Position numbers and translations under genes: made by a program. Shown one piece after another: positions 24,315 through 38,492 of a DNA stretch of 64,000 bases; the first letter of the stretch is position 1; the number at the start of each line of letters is the position of its first letter. The notes under the pieces were generated by a model that saw nothing but the letters and a program-made list of their open reading frames with translations, did not search any database and was not told the DNA's origin. This stretch comes from Sipunculus nudus (Eukaryota > Annelida > Sipuncula > Golfingiida > Sipunculidae): NCBI GenBank assembly GCA_026874595.1, contig CM049309.1:14430576-14494575 (forward strand). Reading direction: 5' to 3'.

Positions 24315-27300
24315 CGACACCACCTATTACATGCAGTTCTACTTATATATCCATATGTTAGTCTAATTTGTTTTTCATTGCCACCGCCTGGAGTGTATCT
24401 GTTCATCCCCATTCGTTTGCGTGTTTGTGTGTGTTTGTTCACAAAATTACTCGCTCATTCATGAACCTCATGAAATTTCCAGGCCATTTCGGCAATAGGC
24501 CAAGGAAGAAAATCATTAGATTTTGCTGTCACCAAGGAATATTCACAAATGTACAGTCAATAATGCACGAATGAACCTTTGGGTATGGGCCAAATAAGTG
24601 AATGCAAACTCATGGTGGAGGCTTGCATTCTTTAGAATGCAGATATCAAGTCTTTTATATTTCATTATGTATTTCATTCAAGCATCCATCTCACCTGTAT
24701 CACACCTGGTACCGTTGAAGCCAGGTTTACATGCTCCTCCCGAGCAACTGCCATCTGTACTGTTACAAACTCCCATCGCGCATGCGCCGCATACTTCGTC
24801 ACACGCCTCCCCCCAATAACCTGCAGGACACTCTGCAAAAATTGGGGGAAACAATATTTCGTTTAATTTTTTTATTAAGAAAATACCCATTCTCCCTTTT
24901 TGTCACAAACCTATAACTGTTGAAATAATAAAAAAGAATGAATAATGAATAAATAAGAAAAATATTGACATATGCCACTTGGACTCATAATGACATGTCG
25001 ACATGTTAACGCATTTGATTAACTCGTTCCACAAATCCTTTGCTTGCAAAGGCCGCAGTTTTCGTATATAGACGCCAGGGGCGCATCGCGTTCATGGCGT
25101 CATGCTAAATTATTCAATAAGACTTTTCCCTGAATGGGCCGAGTTTGGGGAATTATTTTTTGGGGGAAAGGTAATATATATTGCAACCTTTGAGAGTCGG
25201 TATATCAGTAGCCCTAACGATAGTAACATCATAAGCATTGTAAAGAACATCTGGTAATGCGTCTTGCAAAGTAAAGGCAAAGCCAACGAGGAATCCGAAC
25301 CTTTACTTTAGAAATCTGCATCATTACATCTGGAAAAACATAACTTGTTATATTTCACATTTTCTCACACATGAAAGTTAACATTAGAGCGTTTTACAAG
25401 ATGATATTCGTTTACACTTGTAAAATTAATAAAAAACGGGCCTTTTACCTTGAATACAAGTTTGTCCAGTATTATTGACTTCAAATTTGGCCGGGCAGGT
25501 CTGGTCAGCCTCTGAGATGTTCCGTTTACCGCTGCAGTCTGAACCAAAATGATCTTTGGAGCACGCTTTTATCTAAAAAATGGACAGTTCAATAATTTCT
25601 AGATATCATTGCATATATCATAACTCGCTTTAATTACCTTTTCACGCATTTTCAAGCCTTTAAAATATATACAGGCAAAATGACTGAGACAAACAAATTT
25701 ACCACAGAAACATCAGATTAAATTGTCTATCTATTAAAATAAGACAAAATTTTCCCTTTTATGGAGGTCGACCATGACATCCTAAAACAATGCAGTCAAT
25801 CTAGATATGACGTTAGCAGTTAGTAATGTTATTTAGGTGAATCTTTAAAACTTATTGTATCATGGCTTAAGGGGTCAACATTTGAGTGTGGAATGATACG
25901 TCAGATAACCTGAGCATGTTTCTTTCAATACTATATCTTTAACTCGGGTCAATAACTACGCTTCTCACGTAGCAGTTATACCCTGCAGTCGCCTGAGATC
26001 TCCCTCGTTCTAACCGCTGCTTTGAATAGTCAGATTCTCTGACTGTCACCACCAGGGCTGGCACAGAGCAACATATTTTAACACATGATCCAGTCCATGC
26101 ATGATGTAATGAGGTGGTTTTGATGTCTGGATGGCGCTTTAGAAACTATGTTGCATAGGGGTTAGCGTTTGGTAGGTCAAGGTAAGAGACCAGGTGAACA
26201 TTGCCAATCCCTTCTCGGGGTGATTTTTTCAGCTTTCTTTCATCATTTAAAATGACGAAACCCGTCCAAAGGACGAGACAAGAGTGACCAATATGGTCGG
26301 AAATCTGTTAATGGGGCACACGAAATCGGCCAGTGTACGGGCATTCGCCAACCGGCGAGTTCCTCGCAGATTTATCCGATACATTAAATAAAATTGGCCG
26401 GAAGTCTGAAACCAGAAACAACCTTAAAGACACATTCCAAGTAACCTTTCTGTGAAAAATAGCCTTATCATCAACTGATCAGAAGCTAGGTAAAAAAATT
26501 ATAAGGAGAAAGTTGATCATGATAGCTAAAATAACATGTACGGACGGGAACATCACATAAGCGGTCCGGTCCTAGTCGGGTCCAGCCGTATAGGCAGTCC
26601 GGTCCAGTATGTTGACCTGCCAAAGCAGGCCGGTCCATTAATTAACATATATTTACAATGATATCAAAATTGTGGTTTTTATTCTGCTTTTCTTCTACAT
26701 ATTTTAACATTTATATGTTTAAATATTAAACAAAATAGAATATCACATACACAGCCAACCATGCAATATATATAACGTTATAATCTATACGTGAATCGCA
26801 AGATCTTGGTTTGAATTTTTAAAGTGAAGAGAAGAATATTTTGTGTTACTGTGCAGGGCATGGTTGTTAGAATATAAACCAAAGTGGGGATGGATGCGGG
26901 TTGACATAAGCTAAGTAGTAGTTCAAGTGCGATTTGAAAATAGAATGTTAATAGATGTTAATGATTTAAAATATAGATTATATATAATGTATAGAAATTG
27001 TTCTTATTATACTTTAATACACAGGGATACAGAGGAAAAGTGTCAGCATTGTACAACACAGAAGACAAAGATTCTAATGCTGAACATGTCACTTCAATCA
27101 TAAGTTAACATCAAAAAATGACTTTTCTGTTACTCAGAAAAAAAAATAATAATATACGTACATAATTATACCATTGCAGTGGCCATTGTTTTAAATACAT
27201 TTTATGTAGCTAATGAAATCTTTAAAACATAATTTGTAGGTTGTACCTAAATCCATAAAACCCTCTGTTTAGCTTAAACCTTTAAAAATTAGGTAGAGCG

Positions 27301-30300
27301 GTCCGAACCGGTCCGATTGCAGAAATAAGCGGTCCAGCCCAAAAATGTGGACCGGACAGGGTCCAAGCGGTTCGGTCCTCACCTTTGTGGAAAACAGCGG
27401 AAGATGGGCGGAAGATACAACTGGGTGGTACGGACGTTGATATTTTAAACAGAGGGTTTTAAACAAGTTGCACATGGGCCATGACGCTCAGCTGAATTCA
27501 AGGGACAGCTTTATTCAAATTTTGCATTTTGCCAATAGTTCTTAGAAATATGTTACAATTACCTTATTTAGGCTTTCCAAGAAGATTTTACCAGGAACTT
27601 CCCAGATGTAAGGTTAGAAATTTCTTCGTCCAACTGCTACAAATTTGTTCCCATCTAACTAACAGAGTGCTAAAAACGTGTTTTTTTTCACAGTGACATT
27701 ATTTCAGGTTTCAATGAAATTTTTACAGGAACCTCCCTGGATCAAATTAAAAGTTTCTTGGGCCAACTGTAAACAAACATGTAAATCTGTCCTATAGGGT
27801 GCTCAAGTCATGCTATTTCACATATCTTGCAGAATATATAGGTCACCATGACCTAATTTCAGGTTTCTACAGAGATTACCCAGGACCCGAATGTTATGTC
27901 AGAAGTTTCTAGGCGAAATGAGTACAACTGGTACCTCGTCGACTCACTCGGTGCTCAAATTCATGTTTTCGGCCCGTTGTTCGCAAAGTATAGGTTAATA
28001 TGACATAACTTCTGGTTTCCAAGGAGATTTGCACCTCCCTGGATGTGCAGTTACAAGTTTCTAGGTCTAACGGTTACGGTTTGGCCCTTTTCATGACTGG
28101 AATGCTTCATTTGAAGGTCTCAAAATGGAGAAAAATGCGTGAAAAAGTACAAGTGGCGGCACCTATTTTTCAGGAAATGATGAAACACTCCATGATCAAT
28201 ATGCATGGAAAGAATCATTGCATTTAATGCATTGATTTTCAGTTGTTTAGATGCTGGAGCTTTTGTATCAATTTTTTAATTACTCCGGGGGGTGGGGGGG
28301 GGGGGGGGAGGGGGGTACGTACGATCCCTGTAGCTCGGAGGATATAGGTCGCAGTGACCTAATTTCAGGTTTCCAAGGAGATTTTTATGGACCTCTATGG
28401 GTGTACAGGTAGAGTTTCTAGGTCCAACGGTTACGATTTGTGCATTGTTAATGGACGCAGAAAGAGTGATCTCTATAGCTCAGATGACTTTCAGTTAGCT
28501 GAGCTAACAAGTGACCCATGGGTAATGACGCTCAGCTGACTGGGAAGAGATTTGCAAAAAGGAAATTTTATCATCTGAATGGTAGTATATACCCATTCAA
28601 CTGAAGCATCAAACAGATTAACCAACAGGCTGAGATTGTGTCTGTATTAATATATCTAAAGAATAGAAAAAAATGTGTAAACTTTAAAAAAAATTACATG
28701 TGGCTCCACCAGTCTGCAGAAACTAATAAAAACACTTAATGGTCAATATCCATGCAAAGAAGCATGGTGGTCTCTGGATTAGTTGTTCAGATACTTCAGC
28801 TTTTGTATCAAATTTTCCATTATTCTGAGGGATACTTTGGAGTCCTATAGGTTTGAGGATATGGGTAACAGAGACCTAATTTCTGGTTTCCATGGAGACT
28901 TTTCATGGACCTCTCAGTGTGTCAAGAATGAAGATTCTAGGTTCAGTCGTTACGATTTGTGCCACGTTAACAGATGTTCACATTTTTAAAGGTCTCATAA
29001 ATAGAGAAAAAACATTGTAAAAAATAAAAAAATACAGGTGGCGCCACCATGCAGTCTGCAGGAACTGATGGAACATCTCATGATCAATATGTATGCCAAA
29101 AATTATGACCATTAGTGATGTAGTTAATGAGATATTGAAGTTTTTGTATGAAATTTTTTACTTTTCTGGGAGGTACTTTGGGGCCCTATAGCTCGAAGGA
29201 TATGGGTAACAGAGACCTTATTTCTGGTTTCCAAGGAGATTTTTCATGGACCTCTCAGAATCCCAAGTTACAAGGTTCTAGGTCCAGCGGTTACGATTTG
29301 TGCCTGGTTAACGGTCAGACAGACGGACAGACAGACGGACGACGGACAAAGAGTGATCGCTATAGCTCAGATGACTTTCAGTCAGCTGAGCTAATAAAAC
29401 GAGAGTCAATATTTGAGCTACCTGTGAACAATGGTACGCTAAATTCCCACACTGAAAAGCTCCATCACCAATTCCAATACAATCCGTTCCATTTTGTTCA
29501 ACTGGCGTACAACCTGCGTTATAGAGCCTGACGGTATCTGAATAAAGACGACAAAATAAAATTAAACGATATTGTCATGAATATATTCATTTTTGAATCG
29601 AAAATTACTGTGTCCTTCGGGTTAATGTTTAAAGTAGTAACATTGGAATATATAAATGTAAACATTGAAACCACATTTATATATTCAACTATTTAACTAC
29701 CTTTTCTGTGCAATATATGTGATTTATGGTTTACTGTGCTTACATATTAGTGGAATAATGTAATTTCTTTCCAGAAATGTTCTTCTAATGCCTCTGTGAC
29801 GAATGAGCTTGTTCATTTACATCTTGTTATCCGTACATGCTTCAATGGTGACAAACAGAAAAAGGATATTTGATTGAATATGTGCGGAAGTTGAAAGGTT
29901 ACTAGTTACAAAAGGCGTTCGTAAAATTCTGGTTCGTCCGACAAAATGTTTTTTGGCTGTTTTGGCGCCGCCCCCATGTTATAAACACTGGTTATATGAA
30001 CAAAACGATACAACTTTGGGTTCCAAAGTTAGTCATTATAATTATTAGTATATTTCATATTAATTACATATACCCCCTCCCCCCCCCCCCCCCCCTCAAC
30101 GGTCGATGCCCTTGCCATCTTACCTTCCCCATCTAAGTTCAGAAAGGAGTGGCTTATATCACCGAGCTGACGGCAAGCCACCCGGGTGGCTCCTAAACCG
30201 AATCCCGTGTCACACACGTGGCGCCACGCATTGTCCTGCCACACTTCAAGCAGCCCATGGATGGAAGATACGCCGTGAAAGTGTCCTCCAGCAACTGACT

Positions 30301-33300
30301 GAAAAAATGTTATTTCCAGAAAAAAAATTATATTGTTTTTTTTATATAAAATCAATTATAAAACACACAAACCTATGTATGAAGTTATTCAGCGTATAAC
30401 AGGAAAAGATTTGTCATGTTTAGTTTTTCTTATTATGAAGGGTATGGCGAGAGGGTAAGGGGGGGGAGCAGGATTGCTGATGATTATATCATTAATAAAT
30501 GTGTAGACACAGACTCGGCTCTGGGACCATATAATGTGTAATGAGTAGACACGGATTAATACTAGGATGAATAGAGTACATACATTTATGCATAATAGAA
30601 AAATGCATATGTTGCAAAGTTTCTACGATGACCGAATACCATCAGGCGGTTTTGCTTCCTCTACTAGGGAGGATATGTTTCACCCATGTTTGTTATACGA
30701 TCCATGTTATACGAATTTTACGCTCCTCACGGAGTGGTTATACGCCGACGTCGTCCCAGATGTCCCTTGTTTTAAATGCTGCTTTGTATAGCAACAATCA
30801 CTGGGGTCCACCACCAAAGCAAAGCATTAAAATCAGGCCAATGAGAGGCCCTGTGGCAGAATCCTTGTAATCAATCCAACGAGAGCGGGTGTCGCATGTT
30901 TAAAATTTGGATCTGGATACACCATGCGATACCACGCTCTCATCGGTTAGATTACAAGTCTTAAATTTGCTCTGTGCCAACCCTAGTGGTGGAAAAAGAC
31001 GATCTTGCTATAAAACAAAGGAAACTGGGACGACTGCAGTGTTGTTTTCAATTTATAATTATTCCTTTATATGAATTAAAAATGTTGCGTTAATGCATGA
31101 AGTGATTTCTTTGCAGGGACTGAGGAAAGAGCACCTGCTGACTTGGTGCTCATTCCGTAAGCAATTCCATACAAGAACTGAGGGACGGATACAGGCTTTT
31201 AGAAAGGGTGGGGGCACAGAGGGGGGATTATGGGGATGGGCACCCCAACCTAGTGTTAAAACTTGTTTCAAATTTTATGCAATAAAATGGTGCAATCTTG
31301 TTTTAAAAGCATAGTCATGCGAATCTGGCACTGTTTTTCGATTTTTCGCGTTACTTTTCTATTTTTGAGTTTTTTTTTATTAAAAGGGGTGGGGGGGGGG
31401 GGGCTGGAACTTCAGTTTAACCTCACCTTACGACCACCTCAGTTTAGCGACCACCTCGAAAAAAACAACCACTTGGTCACGGTCCCTATCCTTTTTTTTG
31501 CTCTCTATATAAGACCACCATCTCGAAAATGCGGCCACTTTATCGAGGGCCCGTTGGTGGTCATAATTTCGAGGTTTTACTGTACTTTGTGTGGGTGTGC
31601 TCGGTGTACCTGTGAAAGAGAGACTGAGCAGGTGATGGAAACCGCATGGTCACTCATGCAGTTTCCTGTTCTTCTGGAGCAGTCAGACAGTCGGGCCTCG
31701 TTTCCAGTGCAGGACGTTTCATCATATCCATACCTGTCTACAATTTTGCAAAAACGAAAATTAGATAAGCTAAACCCACGACAAGCCCGATATTCATGGC
31801 CATCTGATATCAAGCGATCCTGAACAGTCTGTACATTTATATTATATTGGAACATTGACATCTAAACTGCGTTCACAGGCATGAGTATACGTATACGTTA
31901 AGCGGTTATGATGGGTCGAGAGAGGCCACCAGTATAGGAGAATAATTATCCTTCAACAGCATACAGATTCATATCAACTTCATTTACTAAGCTTTTTTCA
32001 AAATACACGATGCATCTCTGTTCTGCGTTCCACTGAAAAGTTATTTGATCTTGGTCGTGTAATCATAAGCGGGAAAGTGGTTATAAGACTCGTGTGGTAC
32101 AGTAAATCCTCGCCTAACGGACACCTCGTTTTAGCGACCACCTCAAAAAACTTTTTTACGGTTCCATATATTTATTCAATCTCTATTTCAAACCGCACTT
32201 AGGCGAACATGCGACCACTTTATCAAAGTTCAATTGGTGGTCGTAATTTCAAGATTTCACCTGCAAAACCATTTTTACACAATCCAAGGGTTGTAATGGT
32301 TCCCCTGAATATAAGGTTTGACTGGTTTTATTTAAATGCGGGGTTAAGGCCTGAGGCCATAGATAACGCCCGCTTCACAAGTTGGTTTTTGCATGTCATC
32401 AGAAAAAGTAGACAACGTCGGTCATTTTTTTTTATATGTGAAGCCAAAAATATTACAAAAGCTAAAATAGCCGTGAATACACAACTCGGTAGGAATTTAT
32501 ATTTTCTTGTCGGGCCTTTTTTGAGTTGCAATCTTAGCATTTGAATGCGAGTGAGGTATTAACACAAAGAATAAACATGTCTTTGCACAACCCAAAGTGT
32601 AAATCGCATACCTATGGTGACCGTCATCCATTCCTGCACCTCGCACGACTTTATTATCAAATACATAACTAATAGAACACATTCATGTGTGTGGTTAGAA
32701 ATTTAAACATTAACAGGGGGATCTACTAATATAATAGTTATAACGAAATCTTTTTCGCGCATCAGGTCTGGCTTATTTTAAGTGATAGCGTACTTGTAGG
32801 CCATGAGGCTTTGTAACAAAGAACGAAAACACTTTTGTATCCACAATGGGATTTACATTGCAATTCTCAACATTAGAGTGCATGCCACTCTTACATTTCA
32901 AAATACTCTCTTATTTCAAGGACTCCAAATGCAGGCCTCAAACAGCTGATTTGACATTTTAGCGAGGATTGTGAGTAAAACAAACAGCAGGCCTAAATCC
33001 CGTGCGATCGTTTCTTTCTGGGGGAAGTTGAGGGAAAAACATCTTTAATAACATCAGATCATAAATTAAATTTCATAATAATTTATTTATTTATTTTTAG
33101 GTTGGAAGTAATCATCTTATTTTTTAAATGCTAGCTTAACTGAGAATGTACATCTGTATAAGATTCCATTCCGCGGTTTCGGTTGACAGCGCATTAGCAT
33201 TTAGCATACAATTCCTCACGATCTCCCGGCTTTTAATCCTGCGCTCTACCCCTGAGCCACAGAAGCTGGTACTACAAGATTGCTTGACTAAGATAAACTT

Positions 33301-36300
33301 ACTACTTGTCTTGGAGCACACAGAAGCATAAGCCACGTCACATGATTCGTCATTCCATCTTCCCGTGGTGTGGTCCACTTCCACGCAATCTTCTTGACGG
33401 AAAAACCAACCAATGTTAGGTTCTCCCGATTTCCATCTATAAAACGTAGCCTGGCCAGAAAAAAAAAATCAAATGCTAACATGAGGCTCATCAAAACAGT
33501 GCACAGTATTGTGCGACAAAATTGCGATTATTTTCCATACTAGTTGTCTCCAGGTGATCACAATTCATTTTCATAGGTCGCAAAACCCTCACTAAGTTGT
33601 CTCACGGAAACTAAATTGAGAAGATTTGAGGAACCCGCAAACGTTTCCGAATACCGTTCGCACTTGGTCGCCAACAGTCGCAGCCCAGTGAGACAGGGGG
33701 TTTAATCGCATAATGCACTTGTTGCTGCATTTAAATTTTTGAAAAATTTGCATTTAGATGCGTCGACTCGCAATTCATTAATTTTCTCTGCCTTTAACTC
33801 AATACATTGCGGGTTTTTTTATGTCCATCATGTCAACTGACATAACTTGTTTACAAAAGTAACCTCTGTTAACTTGAAATAGCTCTTTATCTTTCATCTG
33901 AGCCCCCCCCCCCTCCGTAAGTTTGACAGGCTTATATAAAGAGGCTGATAGGTAAATCTCTATAGGCCTTTATCATTGTTTTGGTAAGTATTTGGTGGGC
34001 TTTCGCAGCCCCCCCCCCCCCCGCCGCAAAAACTATTTTTTATTTTTTTTTATTTTTTTTTCGTTAGAACTCAAATTAATAAAGCTTATTAATGGAAGAG
34101 TAATAGTCATAGGTGACAGATTTGTGTGTGTGTGCGTGTGGATGTGGGGGATGGGGGGTGTTCAGAAAGCGCCCATATATTGGAAAAGCTCATTGGATAA
34201 TATGGTTACTTACTCTTTGTCCGACGTTGTATTCATACGTCCCCTCGTTTCGTCTGTCGTTCAACAACATCCAAAAGCGACCTCTCGCTATGCTGCTGAT
34301 GAAGCTAAAATGGTTGTAAAATAAAATGGGAAATACTAAGAAAAGTAATTCAGATTTTTATTCAGATAACATGTAAATAAGAGGGAAAAAAGCAGAATTT
34401 ATAAATGTTATATTGATATTTTTGTATGGAATTTTTTCAATGATACTGCTCCAAATTTAATAAGGGGAGGATTACAGTGAGGTTATTTCACCAACATTTC
34501 TTAATATTTGATTTTCCAGTTGCTCATATTACCATTCGCTTTCAATTATGCAAAAGTACGGTACATTGTGGTATTATTACAAATATACGAACCAAAGTAT
34601 GATACAATTTAAAAGAACCCAATTTCTGAATCCTATACTATTTTATTCTATAATAACCCTTAGTTATTTCTTTTGTCTACCAGCTAATTTAGGCAAATAG
34701 ATCTTAACAGATTTTATAAATATTTTTCGCAGGTTTATTAAATACCACCTAAAAAACAATATAGTCATATTTGAAGGTCAACTGAATCACCATGATAAAT
34801 TTTAACGCAAAAGATTCCATCCCTTTGTACAGTAGAGCTTCTTCCCCATAATACAACTATTTCTTATATAAGCGGACAGCTTTGTTCTGGAGATGACCAG
34901 TGATAGGGTTATTGAAAAGTGAGAGTCCTGCCGGTGATTTGTGGACATCTTTTAGTACTTCTTGTTGCCTCCGCCAGAAAGGTTTGAGTTCAGTCCCGTT
35001 CGTGTGTGTGTGTTTGTTGACAATATAACTCATTCATTCATGACGGAATCTCATGAAATGTTCAGGTTCACCTCGGCAATGGGCCAATGAAGAATTGGCT
35101 AGATTTTTGTGTGGGTATGACTCATGATACGGATCCTTCCTGGACTTCCAGGAATATTCACAAATGTGCAGTCACATATGACCGATTGTACATTTGAATA
35201 TGGACCGAATAAGTGAATGCAAACACTTGTTTGGTAACATATGCACCAATGAACCTGGTAACATAGGCCAAATAAGTGAATGAAAGCTTGGTTTGCGAAG
35301 AACTCCACATAAGGACAGCCCACATGGCGGAGGCCTGCATTCCTCAGAATGCATAATTCTAGTTAAATAATATTTCAATGTTTCCTACTTCATTCTTTGT
35401 CATTTTCACAAAGCATTTACTTGTTTTCTGCGTCATTCATGATCCTGGTCAAGTCGCCTCCCTGGGTTCTACAGTAGGCCCGTGCATTTACCCAATCTCT
35501 TTTGGCGTGAACGTAGAGGTAACAGGAACCTCGGAAGAAATGCCAACCACCGGGACAGTCTGGCAAAGAACAAATGGTGTGCGAGAAAAACTATAAATAA
35601 TTGATTTTAGTTTCACACTTGACTGCTTTCCTTTGTTAATTTATTAGTTTAATAACAGCAAAATCAATAATGAAGTGTTTGTACCTGACCAAAGCCTTGG
35701 TGTGAAAAAGGCAAACACCAGTGAATTCAAAATTACAAATGAATGAAAATAGATGCTTAAACAAATAATGTCATTTACTTGTTTATTTGCTCTTTTGAAA
35801 AAAAATATTACTAAGGTTCGATAATACGTAAGCACACCACACAGTGAAGTAAACCATTAAATTTTTAACTAGGTGGCTACTTTGTTTAAATGAACCCTTT
35901 TGATAACTACAGTATATTTAAACAACCAATACATTTTCATAGCCGTGAAAAATTCTCATGCGCAGGATCGAGAAATAGTATATATACTTTAAGATATCTT
36001 TATAAAATGAAAAGTCGGTTTTATTCAGTCTTGTGCGTGTACGTTTTATTCTATCGGTCTATCATAGCACTACGCTATTCTGAACGCTCACGGGTATTTT
36101 TAGGAGTATAATGGTGGCAAAGAAAAGTAGAGTATACAAGTACTTTGATAATTTAAAGTGCCTAGCACAAGTCGAGGGCTACCTCTAGAATGTTTGTTCT
36201 CCAATAAATGTACGTGTACTTGACTCAAAGTCTTTTTACTCCATTATTATCTTATGATCACCGCGAGGTAATGTGTATAAATACAATTAACTGTAATCTC

Positions 36301-36841
36301 ACTTGTGTGCTGAGAGCCTCCGTTTGCCTTCATTACAACAGTATTTTGTGGCGATGCAGAGTTACAGACTTGGCCACTTGGTGACGTCACGATTTCCACG
36401 TCACTATCACACATATAACTAAAAGTTGAATTTTCGGTGAAAACAGTGCCTTGGATGACTTCTCTTGCGTTTTTCAGACGTAGATCTCCAGTATTCTGCT
36501 GTAAATAATAAATTGCAGGAACTTGCTCACTGGAGTGTCATGAAATTATCATACCAAAAAAAAATTCCTGTGTTATAGTATATGAATTTAATCCTATTTC
36601 ACAGTTCCCCACTTGTCACATTTTAAACTTTAGCTGTACGGTTAAGGTTTCTGTTCTGTATAGACGTATACACACACACACACACACACACACACGGACT
36701 TCGACACATCCGAGTTTCGACACAAGCGTGTTTTCTTTGGTAATAATTTACCAAGAGTTGTCCGGAATATCGAGTCTGTAACTTCGACATAAGCGGGGTA
36801 TTCGACTTAAGCGAGTTCGACACAGAGAGGTATCATTATAT

Positions 36842-36911
<70 letters not shown>

Positions 36912-38431
36912 TGAAACCTCGTTGTGTCGAACTCGGTTAAGTCGAATTTTTGCAAGTGTCGAAGTCGAACGTGGGGTCCCTGCAAAAAATAGTTATAAAA
37001 TTAACCTTACTAATTTAACTCCGTTTGTGTCGAAGTCGGATGTTTCGAAAAACTGGATGTGTCGAGGTGTTTTGTTGGTCCCCAGCTAATATTTTTATCG
37101 CTTAACTAGAAGTCATGATTGGATAACAGTTATTCAGGGCGCGTCAATCATGATCGGGCCGTGATGTCCAGTCATAATTAATTAATACCGACCAGGCTCT
37201 CACTCATCAAGCGCGATGGTTCTGTCGACTCAATGTCATGCCACTTTAAGGTTTGGTCAACAATTGTGCACGGTCCAACAATCATACCGTGGCCGCGATG
37301 ACCAGTTACATAAGTAATACCGGCAAGGACCTTACTCATCAAGCGCGATCGCTGATATACCTGGTCCGTTGTTTACTTGTTTGGCCAATTGGTCACTCAT
37401 GATCATGCCTTTCTTCTCTCGCCGACAAAGCATTAATAAAAAATTATTGATAAACCAAACATAATCCAATCCTTACCCTTGATGTGTCTAGGATAAACAT
37501 ACAGGACTCTATATAAAGGGAGGAAAATGAGATCTATATAAGACTGACTCTTATTTACAATAGATTACGTTTTACAGTATTACTGCTTCACTTTTATATT
37601 GTTCGTGTCCTGTTTGCTATGGCGTCGCGGCCTCCTAAGTGTAAGCTTGATGTAAAGACCATAGAGCAGAAGTACGAAGTACTGCTCGAAGTTGATCGTG
37701 GTGGCAAGACCAAGGCAAAGATTGCAAAGGACTTCAACATCCCCGCCAACACGCTGAGTATATGGATCAAGAACGCTGAGAAGATCAAGGCGGCCTATGA
37801 TAAATAAGAGTTCGGACCACAACGCAAACGCATGCGAGGGACCAAGGAATGCTGCTTCAGATTCCTGTCGTGTTTTGAGAACTTTGTTGTTGATCAGAAG
37901 CATTCTTGTGTTAAGCAAAGGACTGTTCCTGCCTATTTTAAGAAGATCTGATGTGTTGAGCTAAAAATGATCTGAGCCAATCATTTATTGATTTGTGTGC
38001 TATTATACACGTCCATATATGTGCTTTTATTTCACTTTATTGATTTACCTAATCCTATTTTGATGGTACTTATTTTTTTTTTTATTATTAATAAAAAATG
38101 TATATAAAATTTGTGTTGTTCTTTCATGAAAACAATGTGTAGCAAATGGCTAAAGGAGGTTGAATATAATGAACATCGGTTGTCTCGAAATCCGGTTGTG
38201 TCGAAGTAAATTCACCAGTCCCTTCGACTTCGACACAACGAGGTTTCACTGTATATACAGTGGAACCCCGCCTTGCGATCACCCCACTATTGCGACCACC
38301 CCCTCAATTAGGACCACCTTTCCTGGTCTCGAATATATGATTCATGCAACTAAGAATTTAACAAATACGACCACCCCCAAATAACAACCACTTTGGTCCG
38401 TCCCAAAGGTGGTCGTTATTGTGGGGTTCAA

Positions 38432-38492
<61 letters not shown>

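Larger units (their letters stand above)
25540..29421. other. Large receptor intron filled with repeats
   Basis: Holds a partial family D repeat (25960-26090), a CGGTCC-motif element (26560-27380), and family A copies from about 27480 to 29400. The phase mismatch between exons 9 and 10 suggests one missed exon here. Confidence 0.5.

Noticed and set aside
31263-31823. 186-codon plus-strand frame
   Set aside because: It runs through a MITE, a poly-G tract and the antisense of the SRCR exon.
31901-33300. Search for the missing N-half of the first SRCR domain
   Set aside because: No VCRQLG-type or WGTVCDD-type coding stretch was seen on the minus strand. The frame at 32497-32682 has no SRCR cysteines.
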